The position numbers and the translations under genes are program-made. A stretch of DNA of 64,000 nt from Anaerostipes hominis (ex Lee et al. 2021) (GTDB lineage Bacteria > Bacillota > Clostridia > Lachnospirales > Lachnospiraceae), in NCBI RefSeq assembly GCF_002270485.1, contig NZ_NQOG01000009.1, forward strand, positions 46,340 to 110,339, written 5' to 3'. This document shows positions 1 to 8,950 of this stretch, piece by piece. The notes beneath the pieces were generated by a model, which saw only the letters and a program-made list of their open reading frames with translations, was not told the DNA's origin and did no database searches. Position 1 is the stretch's first letter; each line of letters starts with the position of its first letter.

Positions 1-340
1 GAGTCATGACCACAGATTTGCTTCCCCGTTTCAGGGTTACTTTTTTTGTTTTGGATGAGTAGCTGTAAGACACCCCCAGGCTCTTTTGTTTTTCAAACAG
101 CCAGTATGCTGAGTACATAGAAGTATTAGCCCGTGAAAATCCAGGAGCATAGGTCTTTACAATTGTGCCGTTGATTTTGACATTCCGGCATTTCTTTTTC
201 TGCTTTTTTCCTGCAATCTTTAAGGTATAATATTTGCCTGCTTTTGGTACTGAGGCAGCTTGTACGGTGGATGCAGGGATCGTAGTTGCTGTTAGCATCA
301 TAATTGATAAATAAGCAATAGATTTTTTTAAATTATTCAT
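1..340 (-). CDS. Secreted protein with amidase-type N-terminal domain, partial
   Basis: The gene begins with ATG at 338-340 on the minus strand and runs off the left edge, so only the first 113 codons are seen. AAAGGA stands about 9 bases before the start. It opens with a signal peptide (MNNLKKSIAYLSIMML, then small residues to about residue 30). Next comes a lysine-rich domain that matches the N-terminus of the amidase at 495-1958: both carry 'SMYSAYW', a 'KSLG' stretch, a 'YSSKTKK/YTSKTKK' stretch and 'VVMT' at similar spacing. The two are probably tandem paralogues. Whether this copy also ends in an amidase domain cannot be told. Exported to the wall by inference. Confidence 0.75.
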   Translation of the reverse strand, partial: MNNLKKSIAYLSIMMLTATTIPASTVQAASVPKAGKYYTLKIAGKKQKKKCRNVKINGTIVKTYAPGFSRANTSMYSAYWLFEKQKSLGVSYSYSSKTKKVTLKRGSKSVVMT

Positions 341-399
341 ACTTTTCCGTCCTTTCGCGTAAATTGTAACATAATCGTAATAAAAATGCAATGAATATA

Positions 400-460
400 T
401 AAAAAATCCCATAATACTTTACTTTTTGGGGGATTCTCCAAAAGAAATATCATGGGATTT
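400..460 (-). terminator. Intrinsic terminator after the amidase gene
   Basis: Read on the minus strand, AAATCCCAT (from 460) pairs with ATGGGATTT (to about 404). An inner pairing CTTTTGGAGA/TCCCCCAAAAAG supports the stem, and a T-run follows. It lies 35 bases past the stop of the amidase gene and before the next minus-strand gene. Confidence 0.7.
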
Positions 461-494
461 CAGCTGAGGTCATGATCACTGGCGTTCTGTGCAG

Positions 495-1958
495 CTAAAA
501 TGAGGCCAGGATTCCATCATAAAATGCTTTTCCGATCTTTGTATAATTGTTTTTCATGGAGGAAGCCTCCGTAGGATTGGATATGAACCCCACCTCTCCG
601 AGCGTTGCTGCGGTTTTGGAGTAAGTCAGAACAGCAACCCCGTTGACACCAGGAACTCTTTGTTTTAATCCTCGGTCTGTAAATCCTGTTGCGCTTCTCA
701 GTTTTTTGTGAACGTCCTTTGCCAGTGCTTTGCCGGTCAGGCTGCTGTAAGGAGAAGGAGCCTTTCCGCCTTTTGGATTGTAGAGGGTCTCAGTACCTTT
801 GGCTGAATAACTGATCTTTCCTACATCATTGATATGGACACTGACAAACCGGTCTGCCCCTACGTTATTTGCCATCTGATACCGCTCTGACAGAGTTGGA
901 TACCAGTCAGAAAGTCTCGTGTAATAAACTTTATAATTGGCATTCCGATCAAAATAATACTTCGTTTTCTGTACAATGGAGAGGGTCATATTTTTTTCCT
1001 TAAGTCCGTTTCCTGTGGCGCCCGTATCGCTTCCTCCATGTCCTGCATCCACAACGATAACTCTCGAAAACATAGATTTCGGAGCCGCATACTTCACATA
1101 GATATAACTGGAATCCTGTGTGATGCTAAAGCCTTTGATGGAGCTTGTTTTCAGATAGATCTTGGTCTTTCCTCCGGTATAGGATACGGAATAGGTCAGA
1201 CTATCCTTTATATTCCGGTTGGAAGAAGAGGAAAAATGGGTTTTATAATTGCCGTTGATATTTAATACTAGCCGTTTGTTCCAATAATCATCCTCAGAGG
1301 TGACCGCAGATGAAGACAAGCCGGCAGGTTTTTTCAGGCGGATTGAATAATTGCTGCTGCTTGCGGTGACTTTTGTTTTCGGTGCAACTACCCCGCCGGT
1401 AGACGGAGCTGTGGATGTGGGTGGAGCTGATCCTTGGCCAGATGAGGAAGAAGCTTTCATCACGCCGGATAAGAGCCGATTGTTCCAGGTATAGGAAATG
1501 CCGAGCTTTCCGGCAACAGTCTGTCCCGGCACCATAATATAATTTTTCTTTTTTGCCACATAGCGGACTTTTCTTGGGGCAGCGGGAAGTGTAAAAGATT
1601 TACCGTTTAAAGTGGCTTTTTTGCTGTCTAGGGTCATGACGACTGTCTTATTGCCTCTTTTAAAAGTAATTTTCTTTGTCTTGCTTGTATATTTATAAGA
1701 GGTACCTAAAGATTTGCACTTGCCAAAAATCCAGTAGGCAGAGTACATGGACGTGGAACCGTCCAAAAATCCGGGCATATTTGTCTTAATAACGGTGTTA
1801 TTGTACCGGGCATTCAGAGCTTTCTTTGTATAGGTTTTTTTGTTGTGAGTATACTGTACTTTAAAAATGCTCCCTGCACTGATAGCAGAAGCCGGATGAA
1901 TGCTTGCGGCAAGCATCATGGCGGAGAGGCCAGCGCAAAGAAGTGTCTTTCGATTCAT
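495..1958 (-). CDS. N-acetylmuramoyl-L-alanine amidase (Amidase_3), secreted
   Basis: Cleaves the amide bond between muramic acid and the stem peptide of peptidoglycan, outside the cell. The 487-residue product has a signal peptide (about 1-26), a lysine-rich stalk-like domain (about 30-165), a Ser/Thr/Pro linker (about 168-195), an AMIN-like beta domain (about 200-292) and a C-terminal zinc amidase domain (about 298-487). Zinc and catalytic residues are visible: H307 in DAGHGG, E321, H375 in VSVHIN, and E455 in GEVGF. The start is preceded by GGGGAA. It has its own promoter and terminator. The N-terminal domain is shared with the partial gene at the left edge. LytC/CwlC-type function in wall turnover or sporulation is inferred. 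Confidence 0.9.
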   Translation of the reverse strand: MNRKTLLCAGLSAMMLAASIHPASAISAGSIFKVQYTHNKKTYTKKALNARYNNTVIKTNMPGFLDGSTSMYSAYWIFGKCKSLGTSYKYTSKTKKITFKRGNKTVVMTLDSKKATLNGKSFTLPAAPRKVRYVAKKKNYIMVPGQTVAGKLGISYTWNNRLLSGVMKASSSSGQGSAPPTSTAPSTGGVVAPKTKVTASSSNYSIRLKKPAGLSSSAVTSEDDYWNKRLVLNINGNYKTHFSSSSNRNIKDSLTYSVSYTGGKTKIYLKTSSIKGFSITQDSSYIYVKYAAPKSMFSRVIVVDAGHGGSDTGATGNGLKEKNMTLSIVQKTKYYFDRNANYKVYYTRLSDWYPTLSERYQMANNVGADRFVSVHINDVGKISYSAKGTETLYNPKGGKAPSPYSSLTGKALAKDVHKKLRSATGFTDRGLKQRVPGVNGVAVLTYSKTAATLGEVGFISNPTEASSMKNNYTKIGKAFYDGILASF

Positions 1959-1995
1959 ATGTATTCCCCTTTTCCTTTTTTATTCTTTTTCTGCC

Positions 1996-2024
1996 ATTAT
2001 AATATATTTTTCTGTCTGAAACAA
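1996..2024 (-). promoter_or_regulatory. SigA-type promoter of the amidase gene
   Basis: On the minus strand TTGTTT (2019-2024) and TATAAT (1996-2001) are 17 bases apart, about 40 bases upstream of the amidase start. Confidence 0.65.
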
Positions 2025-2260
2025 TAGTGTAATAGGGAATGGTAAATTATGAAAGAAAATTATGGGCTAATTCAAATAATTTGTTATAAATCATGTTAAA
2101 ACAACAAAAAGGTCCAGAGAATCACATATTCAATGAAAAAACTATTTTCAATCTATATTAAAATATGGTATTCTATTATATAAGTTCGCTTCGGGAGGGA
2201 GAGGGAACCCTCTATATTATAGAAGAAGAACAATCAATGAAATAGCGACAGGAGAAGAAA
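2025..2260. other. AT-rich intergenic leader before azlC
   Basis: About 235 bases without a gene. It must hold the promoter of the azlCD-leuB-ilvDB run, but no convincing -35/-10 pair is seen. Candidate -10 sequences lie in the TATTATATAAG stretch near 2174-2184. A short palindrome AGAGGGAACCCTCT near 2200-2216 is followed by no T-run, so it is not a terminator. No T-box core or leucine-rich leader peptide could be recognised. Confidence 0.4.
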
Positions 2261-2968
2261 ATGAAAGTAGAGAACAGCTTTCGCCGGGGAGCTTTGGATT
2301 CGATTCCGATAGCGCTTGCGTATCTGGCAGTTTCTTTTGCTTTTGGAATCGCCGGGAGTGCCAAGGGTGTTCCTGTCTGGGCGGTAACGCTCATATCTGC
2401 CACCTGCCTTACATCAGCAGGCCAGTTTGCAGGGCTGATTTCCATTACCGCAGGGGGAACTCTGATCGAGCTGGTCCTGTCTCAGGTTATCATCAACCTA
2501 AGATATTCTATCATGTCCATTGCGATTGGACAGAAGCTTGAATCGAGGACAAAACTTTGGAACAGATTTTTGATGGCATTCGGAGTGACCGATGAGATTT
2601 TTGCCATGGCCTGCGGCCGGAAAGGCGAGATAGGTCCAAAATACTTTTATGGACTCATGAGTTTTTCATGGCTCGCATGGACGCTGGGTACCTTTCTGGG
2701 GGCCACTGCAAGCGGGCTGCTGCCTCAGATGGTGATGAACGCACTGGGGATTGCCATCTACGGAATGCTGATTGCGATCATTATTCCGCCGTCAAAGCAT
2801 AATAAAAATATAGTGGCAGTTATCATTGTATCTGTATGTTTTAGTTTATTATTTCATTATGTAAAACTGTTTTCTTTCATTTCCAGTGGATTTTCCATTA
2901 TTCTCTGCACGCTGATTGCAGCGGGGGCAGGAGCTGTATTTTTTCCGGTGAAGGAGGAAGATGAATGA
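2261..2968 (+). CDS. azlC: AzlC family branched-chain amino acid exporter, large subunit
   Basis: Integral membrane protein of 235 residues, the usual AzlC/YgaZ length, with about five to six hydrophobic segments. The AzlC signature region near residues 15-60 is recognisable (DSIPIALAYLAVSFAFGIAG, later TSAGQFAG). With AzlD it exports branched-chain amino acids or their analogues. AGGAGA stands 7 bases before the ATG. It overlaps azlD by 4 bases (ATGA), so the two are translationally coupled. It heads a plus-strand run of leucine, isoleucine/valine and serine genes, which fits a role as overflow valve for the same products; that link is inferred from position. Confidence 0.85.
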   Translation: MKVENSFRRGALDSIPIALAYLAVSFAFGIAGSAKGVPVWAVTLISATCLTSAGQFAGLISITAGGTLIELVLSQVIINLRYSIMSIAIGQKLESRTKLWNRFLMAFGVTDEIFAMACGRKGEIGPKYFYGLMSFSWLAWTLGTFLGATASGLLPQMVMNALGIAIYGMLIAIIIPPSKHNKNIVAVIIVSVCFSLLFHYVKLFSFISSGFSIILCTLIAAGAGAVFFPVKEEDE

Positions 2969-3282
2969 GTCTTTGGAGATTGTTTTTGTATATCATTGCA
3001 ATGGCAGTGACTACATATCTTGTAAGAATGATTCCGCTGACGGTCTTTCAGAAAAAGATAACCAATCGTTTTTTTCGATCATTTCTTTTTTATGTGCCAT
3101 ATGCCGTTTTGGCTGCTATGGTCATACCGGCAGTGTTTTCAGCTACAAAGAGTTTTGGATCATCAATCACAGGTTTTGCGGCAGCGGTGATACTTTCATA
3201 CAGAGAAATGAACATCGTCACAGTAGCCTGTTTAAGCTGTGCGGCAGCTTTGGCAGCGGAGATGATATCAGTGATATTATAA
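2965..3282 (+). CDS. azlD: AzlD family branched-chain amino acid exporter, small subunit
   Basis: A 105-residue hydrophobic protein with about four membrane segments and the AzlD feature 'TYLVRMIPL' near residues 16-24. It starts at the ATGA overlap with azlC; the ribosome site AAGGAGGAAG lies inside the end of azlC. It is the small partner of the AzlCD export pair. The downstream leuB starts 16 bases after its stop, behind its own AGGAGAAG site, so the three genes are likely on one message. Confidence 0.85.
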   Translation: MSLWRLFLYIIAMAVTTYLVRMIPLTVFQKKITNRFFRSFLFYVPYAVLAAMVIPAVFSATKSFGSSITGFAAAVILSYREMNIVTVACLSCAAALAAEMISVIL

Positions 3283-3298
3283 GGAAGAGGAGAAGACT

Positions 3299-4381
3299 AT
3301 GAATTTTAATGTAGCAGTTATCAAAGGAGATGGGATCGGCCCTGAGATCGTAGAACAGGCTGTGAGAGTTCTGGATGCAGCGGCAGAGAAGTCGGGACAT
3401 AAGTTTACATATAAACAGATTTTAATGGGAGGGGCATCCATTGACGTCTATGGAAAGCCTCTTACAGAGGAAACACTGGAAACTGCGGGAAACAGCGATG
3501 CAGTCTTGATGGGGTCTATCGGAGGCAATACCACCACATCGCCGTGGTACCGGCTGCCTGCTGAGCTTCGTCCGGAGGCAGGGCTTCTTGCCCTGAGAAA
3601 AGGATTAGGTCTGTTTGCAAACATCCGTCCGGCTTATTTATATGAAGAGTTAAAGAAAGCCTGTCCGTTAAGAGACGAGATCATCGGCGACGGTTTTGAC
3701 ATGGTGATCATGAGAGAACTGACAGGGGGACTTTATTTTGGCGAGAGAAGCACCGACGTGGTAGACGGCATCCGGGTAGCGAAGGATTCTCTGACATACA
3801 ATGAAAATGAGATCAGAAGGATTGCAGTCAAAGCCTTCGATATCGCCCGCAAGAGAAAGAAACATGTTATCAGTGTTGACAAGGCCAATGTATTGGACTC
3901 TTCAAGACTCTGGAGACAGGTAGTGGAAGAGGTCGCAGAGGACTATGACGATGTAACTTACGAGCACATGTTGGTTGACAACTGTGCCATGCAGCTGGTC
4001 AATGACCCGAAACAGTTTGATGTGATCCTCACAGAGAACATGTTCGGCGATATTTTATCAGACGAGGCCAGTATGATTACCGGGTCCATCGGGATGCTTT
4101 CATCGGCCAGCCTTGGGGAGGGTAAATTCGGATTATATGAGCCGAGCCATGGTTCTGCCCCTGATATCGCAGGAAAAGATATTGCCAACCCGATTGCTAC
4201 GGTCCTGTCGGCAGCCATGATGCTCAGATATTCGTTCGATCTGGATGCAGAAGCTGACATGATCGAAAAGGCAGTGAAGAAAGTGTTGGAAGACGGATAC
4301 CGAACCGTGGATATCATGTCCGACGGAATGATCCAAGTGGGAACCAAAGCGATGGGAGATCTGATCATCGAAAGAATATAA
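3299..4381 (+). CDS. leuB: 3-isopropylmalate dehydrogenase
   Basis: Oxidises and decarboxylates 3-isopropylmalate to 2-oxoisocaproate with NAD+, the third leucine-specific step. The 360-residue product is full length. Seen: 'AVIKGDGIGPEIV' at the N-terminus, 'VIMRELTGGLYFG' in the middle, the metal-site motif 'NMFGDILSDEASM', and 'EPSHGSAPDIAGKDIANP' near the C-terminus, which marks the NAD-dependent decarboxylating dehydrogenase family. The IPMDH assignment over isocitrate dehydrogenase follows from length and from the neighbouring ilvD and ilvB. leuA, leuC and leuD are not in the window. Confidence 0.95.
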   Translation: MNFNVAVIKGDGIGPEIVEQAVRVLDAAAEKSGHKFTYKQILMGGASIDVYGKPLTEETLETAGNSDAVLMGSIGGNTTTSPWYRLPAELRPEAGLLALRKGLGLFANIRPAYLYEELKKACPLRDEIIGDGFDMVIMRELTGGLYFGERSTDVVDGIRVAKDSLTYNENEIRRIAVKAFDIARKRKKHVISVDKANVLDSSRLWRQVVEEVAEDYDDVTYEHMLVDNCAMQLVNDPKQFDVILTENMFGDILSDEASMITGSIGMLSSASLGEGKFGLYEPSHGSAPDIAGKDIANPIATVLSAAMMLRYSFDLDAEADMIEKAVKKVLEDGYRTVDIMSDGMIQVGTKAMGDLIIERI

Positions 4382-4417
4382 GACAACATGATATAAAGTG
4401 CCAAAGGCATATAAAAA

Positions 4418-4437
4418 GCCTCCGGAATCCCGGAGGC
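4418..4437. other. Hairpin between leuB and ilvD
   Basis: GCCTCCGG (4418-4425) and CCGGAGGC (4430-4437) form a perfect 8-bp stem with a 4-base loop. There is no T-run on the plus strand, so it is unlikely to end transcription before ilvD. It may be an RNA processing or stability element. On the minus strand a T-run does follow, but no minus-strand gene uses it. Confidence 0.45.
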
Positions 4438-4465
4438 ATAGATAATATTTAGGAGGAAGTGCGAT

Positions 4466-6136
4466 ATGAGTAATACTTATACAAATGGAGAGAATTTTGC
4501 TCCTCAGAGATCGTTGTTTAACGCATTGGGCTATACCAAAGAAGAGATGGAAAAGCCGTTAGTCGGTATCGTCAGCTCATACAATGAGATCGTGCCGGGA
4601 CACATGAACCTGGATAAGATCGTAGAAGCAGTAAAGATGGGAGTAGCTATGGCAGGCGGAACCCCGGTCGTCTTTCCGGCGATCGCAGTCTGTGACGGAA
4701 TTGCCATGGGGCATATCGGAATGAAATATTCTCTTGTGACAAGAGATTTGATCGCGGATTCCACAGAGGCAATGGCACTGGCCCATCAGTTTGACGCCTT
4801 AGTCATGGTCCCGAACTGCGACAAAAATGTTCCGGGACTCTTGATGGCAGCGGCACGCGTCAATGTACCCACAGTGTTCGTCAGTGGCGGACCAATGCTC
4901 GCAGGACGTGTAAAGGGACAGAAAACCAGTCTGTCCAGCATGTTTGAGGCGGTGGGCTCATATGCTGCCGGTTCTATCTCGAAGGAAGAACTGGACGAAT
5001 TTGAAAACAAGGCATGTCCGACCTGCGGTTCCTGTTCCGGGATGTACACGGCAAACTCTATGAACTGCCTTACTGAAGTGTTGGGTATGGGACTGAAAGG
5101 AAACGGAACCATCCCGGCAGTATATTCAGAGAGGATCAAGCTCGCTAAGCATGCAGGAATGAAAGTCATGGAGCTGCTTGAAAAGAATATCCGTCCGAGA
5201 GACATTATGACGGAAAAGGCATTTTTGAATGCGCTGACTGTTGATATGGCACTGGGGTGCAGCACAAACAGCATGCTCCATTTGCCGGCCATCGCCCATG
5301 AAGCAGGTGTGGAACTGAATCTGGAACTGGCAAACGAAATCAGTGCGAAGACGCCGAATCTCTGCCATTTAGCTCCGGCAGGCCATACTTATATAGAAGA
5401 TTTAAATGAGGCTGGCGGCGTTTATGCAGTTATGAATGAATTAAATAAGAAGGAACTGTTACATACAGACCTGATCACCGCAACGGGAAAAACAGTGGCA
5501 GAAAACATTGAGGGATGCATCAACCGTGATCCCGAAGTGATCCGACCGGTGGAGAACCCTTACAGCGAAACAGGCGGAATTGCAGTGCTCAAAGGAAATC
5601 TTGCACCGGATTCCGGTGTGGTAAAACGTTCTGCCGTGGCTCCGGAAATGTTAAAGATGGAAGGGCCGGCCAGAGTGTTTGACTGTGAGGAAGATGCCAT
5701 TGACGCGATCAAAGGCGGTGCGATCAAAGAGGGGGATGTGGTTGTCATCCGCTATGAGGGACCGAAGGGCGGACCGGGAATGCGGGAGATGCTCAATCCG
5801 ACTTCAGCGATCATGGGCATGGGACTCGGCTCCAGCGTGGCTCTGATCACAGACGGACGTTTTTCAGGGGCTTCCAGAGGCGCATGCATCGGACACGTTT
5901 CTCCGGAGGCAGCGGTCGGCGGACCGATCGCCCTTGTGGAAGAAGGGGATACGATCTCCATCGACATCAATGCAAATTCACTGAATGTAAAAGTATCTGA
6001 TGAAGAGATGCAGAGACGAAGAGAAAACTGGGTACCGAGAGAACCGAAGATCACAACCGGATATCTGGCAAGATATGCGTCTCTTGTTACTTCAGGAAAC
6101 CGCGGTGCCATCTTAGAAATCAACCAGGACAAATAG
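4466..6136 (+). CDS. ilvD: Dihydroxy-acid dehydratase
   Basis: Dehydrates 2,3-dihydroxy-3-methyl acids to the 2-oxo acids of valine and isoleucine; an iron-sulfur enzyme of the cytoplasm. The 556-residue product is the normal length for the IlvD/Edd family. Cluster-ligand motifs are present: '[11 protein letters not shown]' near residue 115 and '[19 protein letters not shown]' near residue 190. '[15 protein letters not shown]' appears in the C-terminal part. AGGAGG stands 9 bases before the ATG. It lies between leuB and ilvB, 12 bases before the latter. Confidence 0.96.
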   Translation: MSNTYTNGENFAPQRSLFNALGYTKEEMEKPLVGIVSSYNEIVPGHMNLDKIVEAVKMGVAMAGGTPVVFPAIAVCDGIAMGHIGMKYSLVTRDLIADSTEAMALAHQFDALVMVPNCDKNVPGLLMAAARVNVPTVFVSGGPMLAGRVKGQKTSLSSMFEAVGSYAAGSISKEELDEFENKACPTCGSCSGMYTANSMNCLTEVLGMGLKGNGTIPAVYSERIKLAKHAGMKVMELLEKNIRPRDIMTEKAFLNALTVDMALGCSTNSMLHLPAIAHEAGVELNLELANEISAKTPNLCHLAPAGHTYIEDLNEAGGVYAVMNELNKKELLHTDLITATGKTVAENIEGCINRDPEVIRPVENPYSETGGIAVLKGNLAPDSGVVKRSAVAPEMLKMEGPARVFDCEEDAIDAIKGGAIKEGDVVVIRYEGPKGGPGMREMLNPTSAIMGMGLGSSVALITDGRFSGASRGACIGHVSPEAAVGGPIALVEEGDTISIDINANSLNVKVSDEEMQRRRENWVPREPKITTGYLARYASLVTSGNRGAILEINQDK

Positions 6137-6148
6137 AGAGGTATTCTT

Positions 6149-7837
6149 ATGAAGCAATTGACGGGATCACAGATTGTTTTAGAGTGCTTGAAAGAGCAGG
6201 GGGTCAATACGGTTTTCGGCTATCCTGGCGGTGCCATCTTAAACATCTATGATGAATTATACAAGCAGCAGGACTGCTTTACCCATATTCTTACCGGACA
6301 TGAGCAGGGCGCTTCCCATGCGGCAGACGGTTATGCCAGATCCACCGGAAAGGTAGGCGTGTGTTTTGCAACTTCCGGTCCGGGGGCGACAAATATTGTC
6401 ACAGGGATTGCAACCGCATATATGGATTCTATCCCTGTGGTGGCGATTACATGTAATGTAGGAGTCAGTCTTCTCGGAAAGGACAGCTTTCAGGAAGTGG
6501 ACATCACGGGGATCACTCTTCCCATCACAAAGCATAACTTTATTGTAAAGAATGTGGAAGACCTTGCAGACACGATCCGAAGGGCGTTCAGGATTGCCCA
6601 GACCGGAAGAAAAGGACCGGTCCTTATCGACATTCCGAAAGATGTGACGGCAGCAGTCACTAATTATAAAGCACAGAAGCCAAAAGAAATCAAGAGAAAG
6701 ATTGATAATATCAAAGAAATGGATATCCGGCAGGCCATTAAACTGATCGAATCGTCCAAAAAACCGTTCATCCTCGTGGGCGGCGGAGCCGTGCTCTCGG
6801 ACGCATCGGAAGAACTCAGGGAGTTCGTGGAAAAAGTTCACGCTCCGGTTGCCGATACGCTGATGGGCAAAGGCGCTTTTGACGGGACAGATGCCCTGTA
6901 TACCGGTATGCTCGGTATGCATGGGACCAAAACTTCCAATCTGGGAGTCTCGGCCTGTGATCTGCTGATTGCCATCGGAACCAGATTCAGCGACAGAGTA
7001 TTGGGCAATCCGGATTCTTTCGCAAAGAATGCAAAGATCCTGCAGATCGATATCGATCCTGCGGAGATCAATAAAAATATCATGGCACATACCCATATTA
7101 TTGGTGATATCAAGGCTGTACTCACCATGGTAAACCGCAGGCTCGGCCAGCAGAATCATAACACCTGGGTGAAGAATGTCATGGTGGATAAAGTGAATTA
7201 TCCGCTGATCTATGACAAATCGAAGCTTTCCGGCCCTCAGATTGTGGAGGTAATCTACGAGAGGACAAAAGGAGATGCCGTGATCGTTACCGAAGTGGGC
7301 CAGCACCAGATGTGGGCTGCACAGTTCTATAAATATAAAAAGCCGAGGACGTTCCTGACATCGGGAGGCCTGGGGACTATGGGATACGGTCTGGGAGCCA
7401 GCATCGGAGCGAAAGTGGGCAGCCCTGAAAAGACTGTTATTAATATCGCAGGAGACGGATGTTTCCGTATGAATTTAAATGAACTTGCAACGGCGACCAG
7501 ATATAATATTCCGATCATTGAGGTCATTATCAACAACAGTGTGCTCGGAATGGTACGCCAGTGGCAGAACCTGTTTTATTCAGAGCATTATTCTTACACG
7601 ACCTTCGAGGATCCAGTGGATTTTGTGAAGGTTGCGGAAGGCATGGGTGCGCTGGCGAAACGGGTGACGACTCTTGAAGAGTTTGAGTTTGCATTCGAGG
7701 AAGCACTCGAAGCAGGAAGACCGGTTGTTCTGGACTGTCATGTGGATCTGGACGATAAAGTCTGGCCGATGGTGAATCCAGGAGCCGCAATTCAGGAGGC
7801 ATATACAAAAGAAGACTTGGAAAAAACAACAAAGTAA
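6149..7837 (+). CDS. ilvB: Acetolactate synthase, catalytic (large) subunit
   Basis: Condenses pyruvate with pyruvate or 2-oxobutyrate to give acetolactate or acetohydroxybutyrate, using thiamine diphosphate and FAD. The 562 residues have the three expected domains. The catalytic glutamate E52 lies in 'GHEQGASHAADGYAR'. The thiamine motif 'GDGCFRMNLNELATA' lies near residue 437 and ends in 'IINN'. The small regulatory subunit gene ilvN does not follow; serC comes next. Either ilvN is elsewhere or this enzyme works without valine feedback. AGAGG lies about 8 bases before the start. Confidence 0.95.
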   Translation: MKQLTGSQIVLECLKEQGVNTVFGYPGGAILNIYDELYKQQDCFTHILTGHEQGASHAADGYARSTGKVGVCFATSGPGATNIVTGIATAYMDSIPVVAITCNVGVSLLGKDSFQEVDITGITLPITKHNFIVKNVEDLADTIRRAFRIAQTGRKGPVLIDIPKDVTAAVTNYKAQKPKEIKRKIDNIKEMDIRQAIKLIESSKKPFILVGGGAVLSDASEELREFVEKVHAPVADTLMGKGAFDGTDALYTGMLGMHGTKTSNLGVSACDLLIAIGTRFSDRVLGNPDSFAKNAKILQIDIDPAEINKNIMAHTHIIGDIKAVLTMVNRRLGQQNHNTWVKNVMVDKVNYPLIYDKSKLSGPQIVEVIYERTKGDAVIVTEVGQHQMWAAQFYKYKKPRTFLTSGGLGTMGYGLGASIGAKVGSPEKTVINIAGDGCFRMNLNELATATRYNIPIIEVIINNSVLGMVRQWQNLFYSEHYSYTTFEDPVDFVKVAEGMGALAKRVTTLEEFEFAFEEALEAGRPVVLDCHVDLDDKVWPMVNPGAAIQEAYTKEDLEKTTK

Positions 7838-7855
7838 ATTTGGAGGATTATGAAA

Positions 7856-8938
7856 ATGACAAGAGTGTATAACTTTTCAGCAGGTCCGGCAGTGCTGCCG
7901 GAAGAAGTGTTAAAGGAAGCGGCAGAGGAGATGCTGGACTATAAAGGCTGCGGCATGTCTGTAATGGAGATGAGCCACAGATCCAAAATGTTCTCTGACA
8001 TTATCGAGACGGCGGAAGCTGACTTAAGAGAATTAATGAACATTCCTGACAACTATAAAGTATTATTTTTACAGGGCGGAGCTTCTTCACAGTTTTCTGC
8101 GATCCCGATGAACCTGATGAGAAACAAAGAGGCAGACTTTATCATCACAGGCCAGTGGGCAAAGAAAGCGTATCAGGAAGCAAGCCGTTATGGAAAAGCG
8201 AACATTATCGCTTCATCCGAAGACAAGACTTTTACATATATTCCGGATTGTTCTGATCTGAACATTTCTGAAAATGCAGACTACGTGTATGTATGCTATA
8301 ATAATACGATTTATGGAACCAAGTATCAGCAGGTGCCGGATACAAAAGGAAAGATTCTGGTTGCAGATATGTCTTCCTGCATCTTGTCTGAGCCGGTAAA
8401 TGTGGAAGACTTTGGAGTAATCTACTTTGGAGTACAGAAAAATGTAGGACCTGCGGGAGTTGTAGTTGCAGTCATCCGAGAAGACCTGATCACGGACGAT
8501 GTGCTTCCGGGAACACCGACCATGTTAAAGTGGAAGACTCATGCAGATGCAAAATCCTTATATAATACGCCTCCGTGCTACGGAATTTATATCTGCGGAA
8601 AAGTATTTCAGTGGCTGAAAAAACAGGGCGGACTTGAAGCAATGAAAAAGCACAATGAAGAGAAAGCAAAGATCCTCTATGATTTCTTAGACCAGAGTGA
8701 AATGTTTAAAGGAACTGTTGTAAAAGAAGACCGTTCTCTCATGAACGTTCCGTTTGTCACAGGTAATGATGAAATGGATGCCAAGTTTGTCAAAGAAGCA
8801 AAGGAAGCCGGATTTGAAAACTTAAAGGGACACCGCACAGTCGGCGGAATGAGGGCAAGTATTTACAATGCAATGCCGACAGAAGGCGTAGAGAAGTTAG
8901 TTGAGTTCATGAAAAAATTTGAAGAAGAAAACAAATAA
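7856..8938 (+). CDS. serC: Phosphoserine aminotransferase
   Basis: Transfers an amino group from glutamate to 3-phosphohydroxypyruvate in serine synthesis; a PLP enzyme. The 360-residue product begins 'MTRVYNFSAGPAVLPEEV', the family N-terminus. 'YFGVQKNVGPAG' carries the PLP lysine. I chose the ATG at 7856 over 7850 because GGAGG (7842-7846) is 9 bases from it and only 3 from the earlier one, and because it matches the family. serA follows after 12 bases, so the two first serine enzymes are co-transcribed. Confidence 0.95.
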   Translation: MTRVYNFSAGPAVLPEEVLKEAAEEMLDYKGCGMSVMEMSHRSKMFSDIIETAEADLRELMNIPDNYKVLFLQGGASSQFSAIPMNLMRNKEADFIITGQWAKKAYQEASRYGKANIIASSEDKTFTYIPDCSDLNISENADYVYVCYNNTIYGTKYQQVPDTKGKILVADMSSCILSEPVNVEDFGVIYFGVQKNVGPAGVVVAVIREDLITDDVLPGTPTMLKWKTHADAKSLYNTPPCYGIYICGKVFQWLKKQGGLEAMKKHNEEKAKILYDFLDQSEMFKGTVVKEDRSLMNVPFVTGNDEMDAKFVKEAKEAGFENLKGHRTVGGMRASIYNAMPTEGVEKLVEFMKKFEEENK

Positions 8939-8950
8939 GGGGTGTTGAGA

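Noticed and set aside
2025..2260. T-box or leucine attenuator before azlC
   Set aside because: No T-box core sequence, no run of leucine codons and no terminator/antiterminator pair could be found.
4418..4437. Terminator or attenuator between leuB and ilvD
   Set aside because: The hairpin is perfect, but no T-run follows on the plus strand and no leader peptide or competing stem is seen.
6257..7306. A 349-codon minus-strand frame inside ilvB
   Set aside because: Lies wholly within the clearly coding ilvB, is rich in His and Cys as expected for an antisense frame, and has no ribosome site or family motif.
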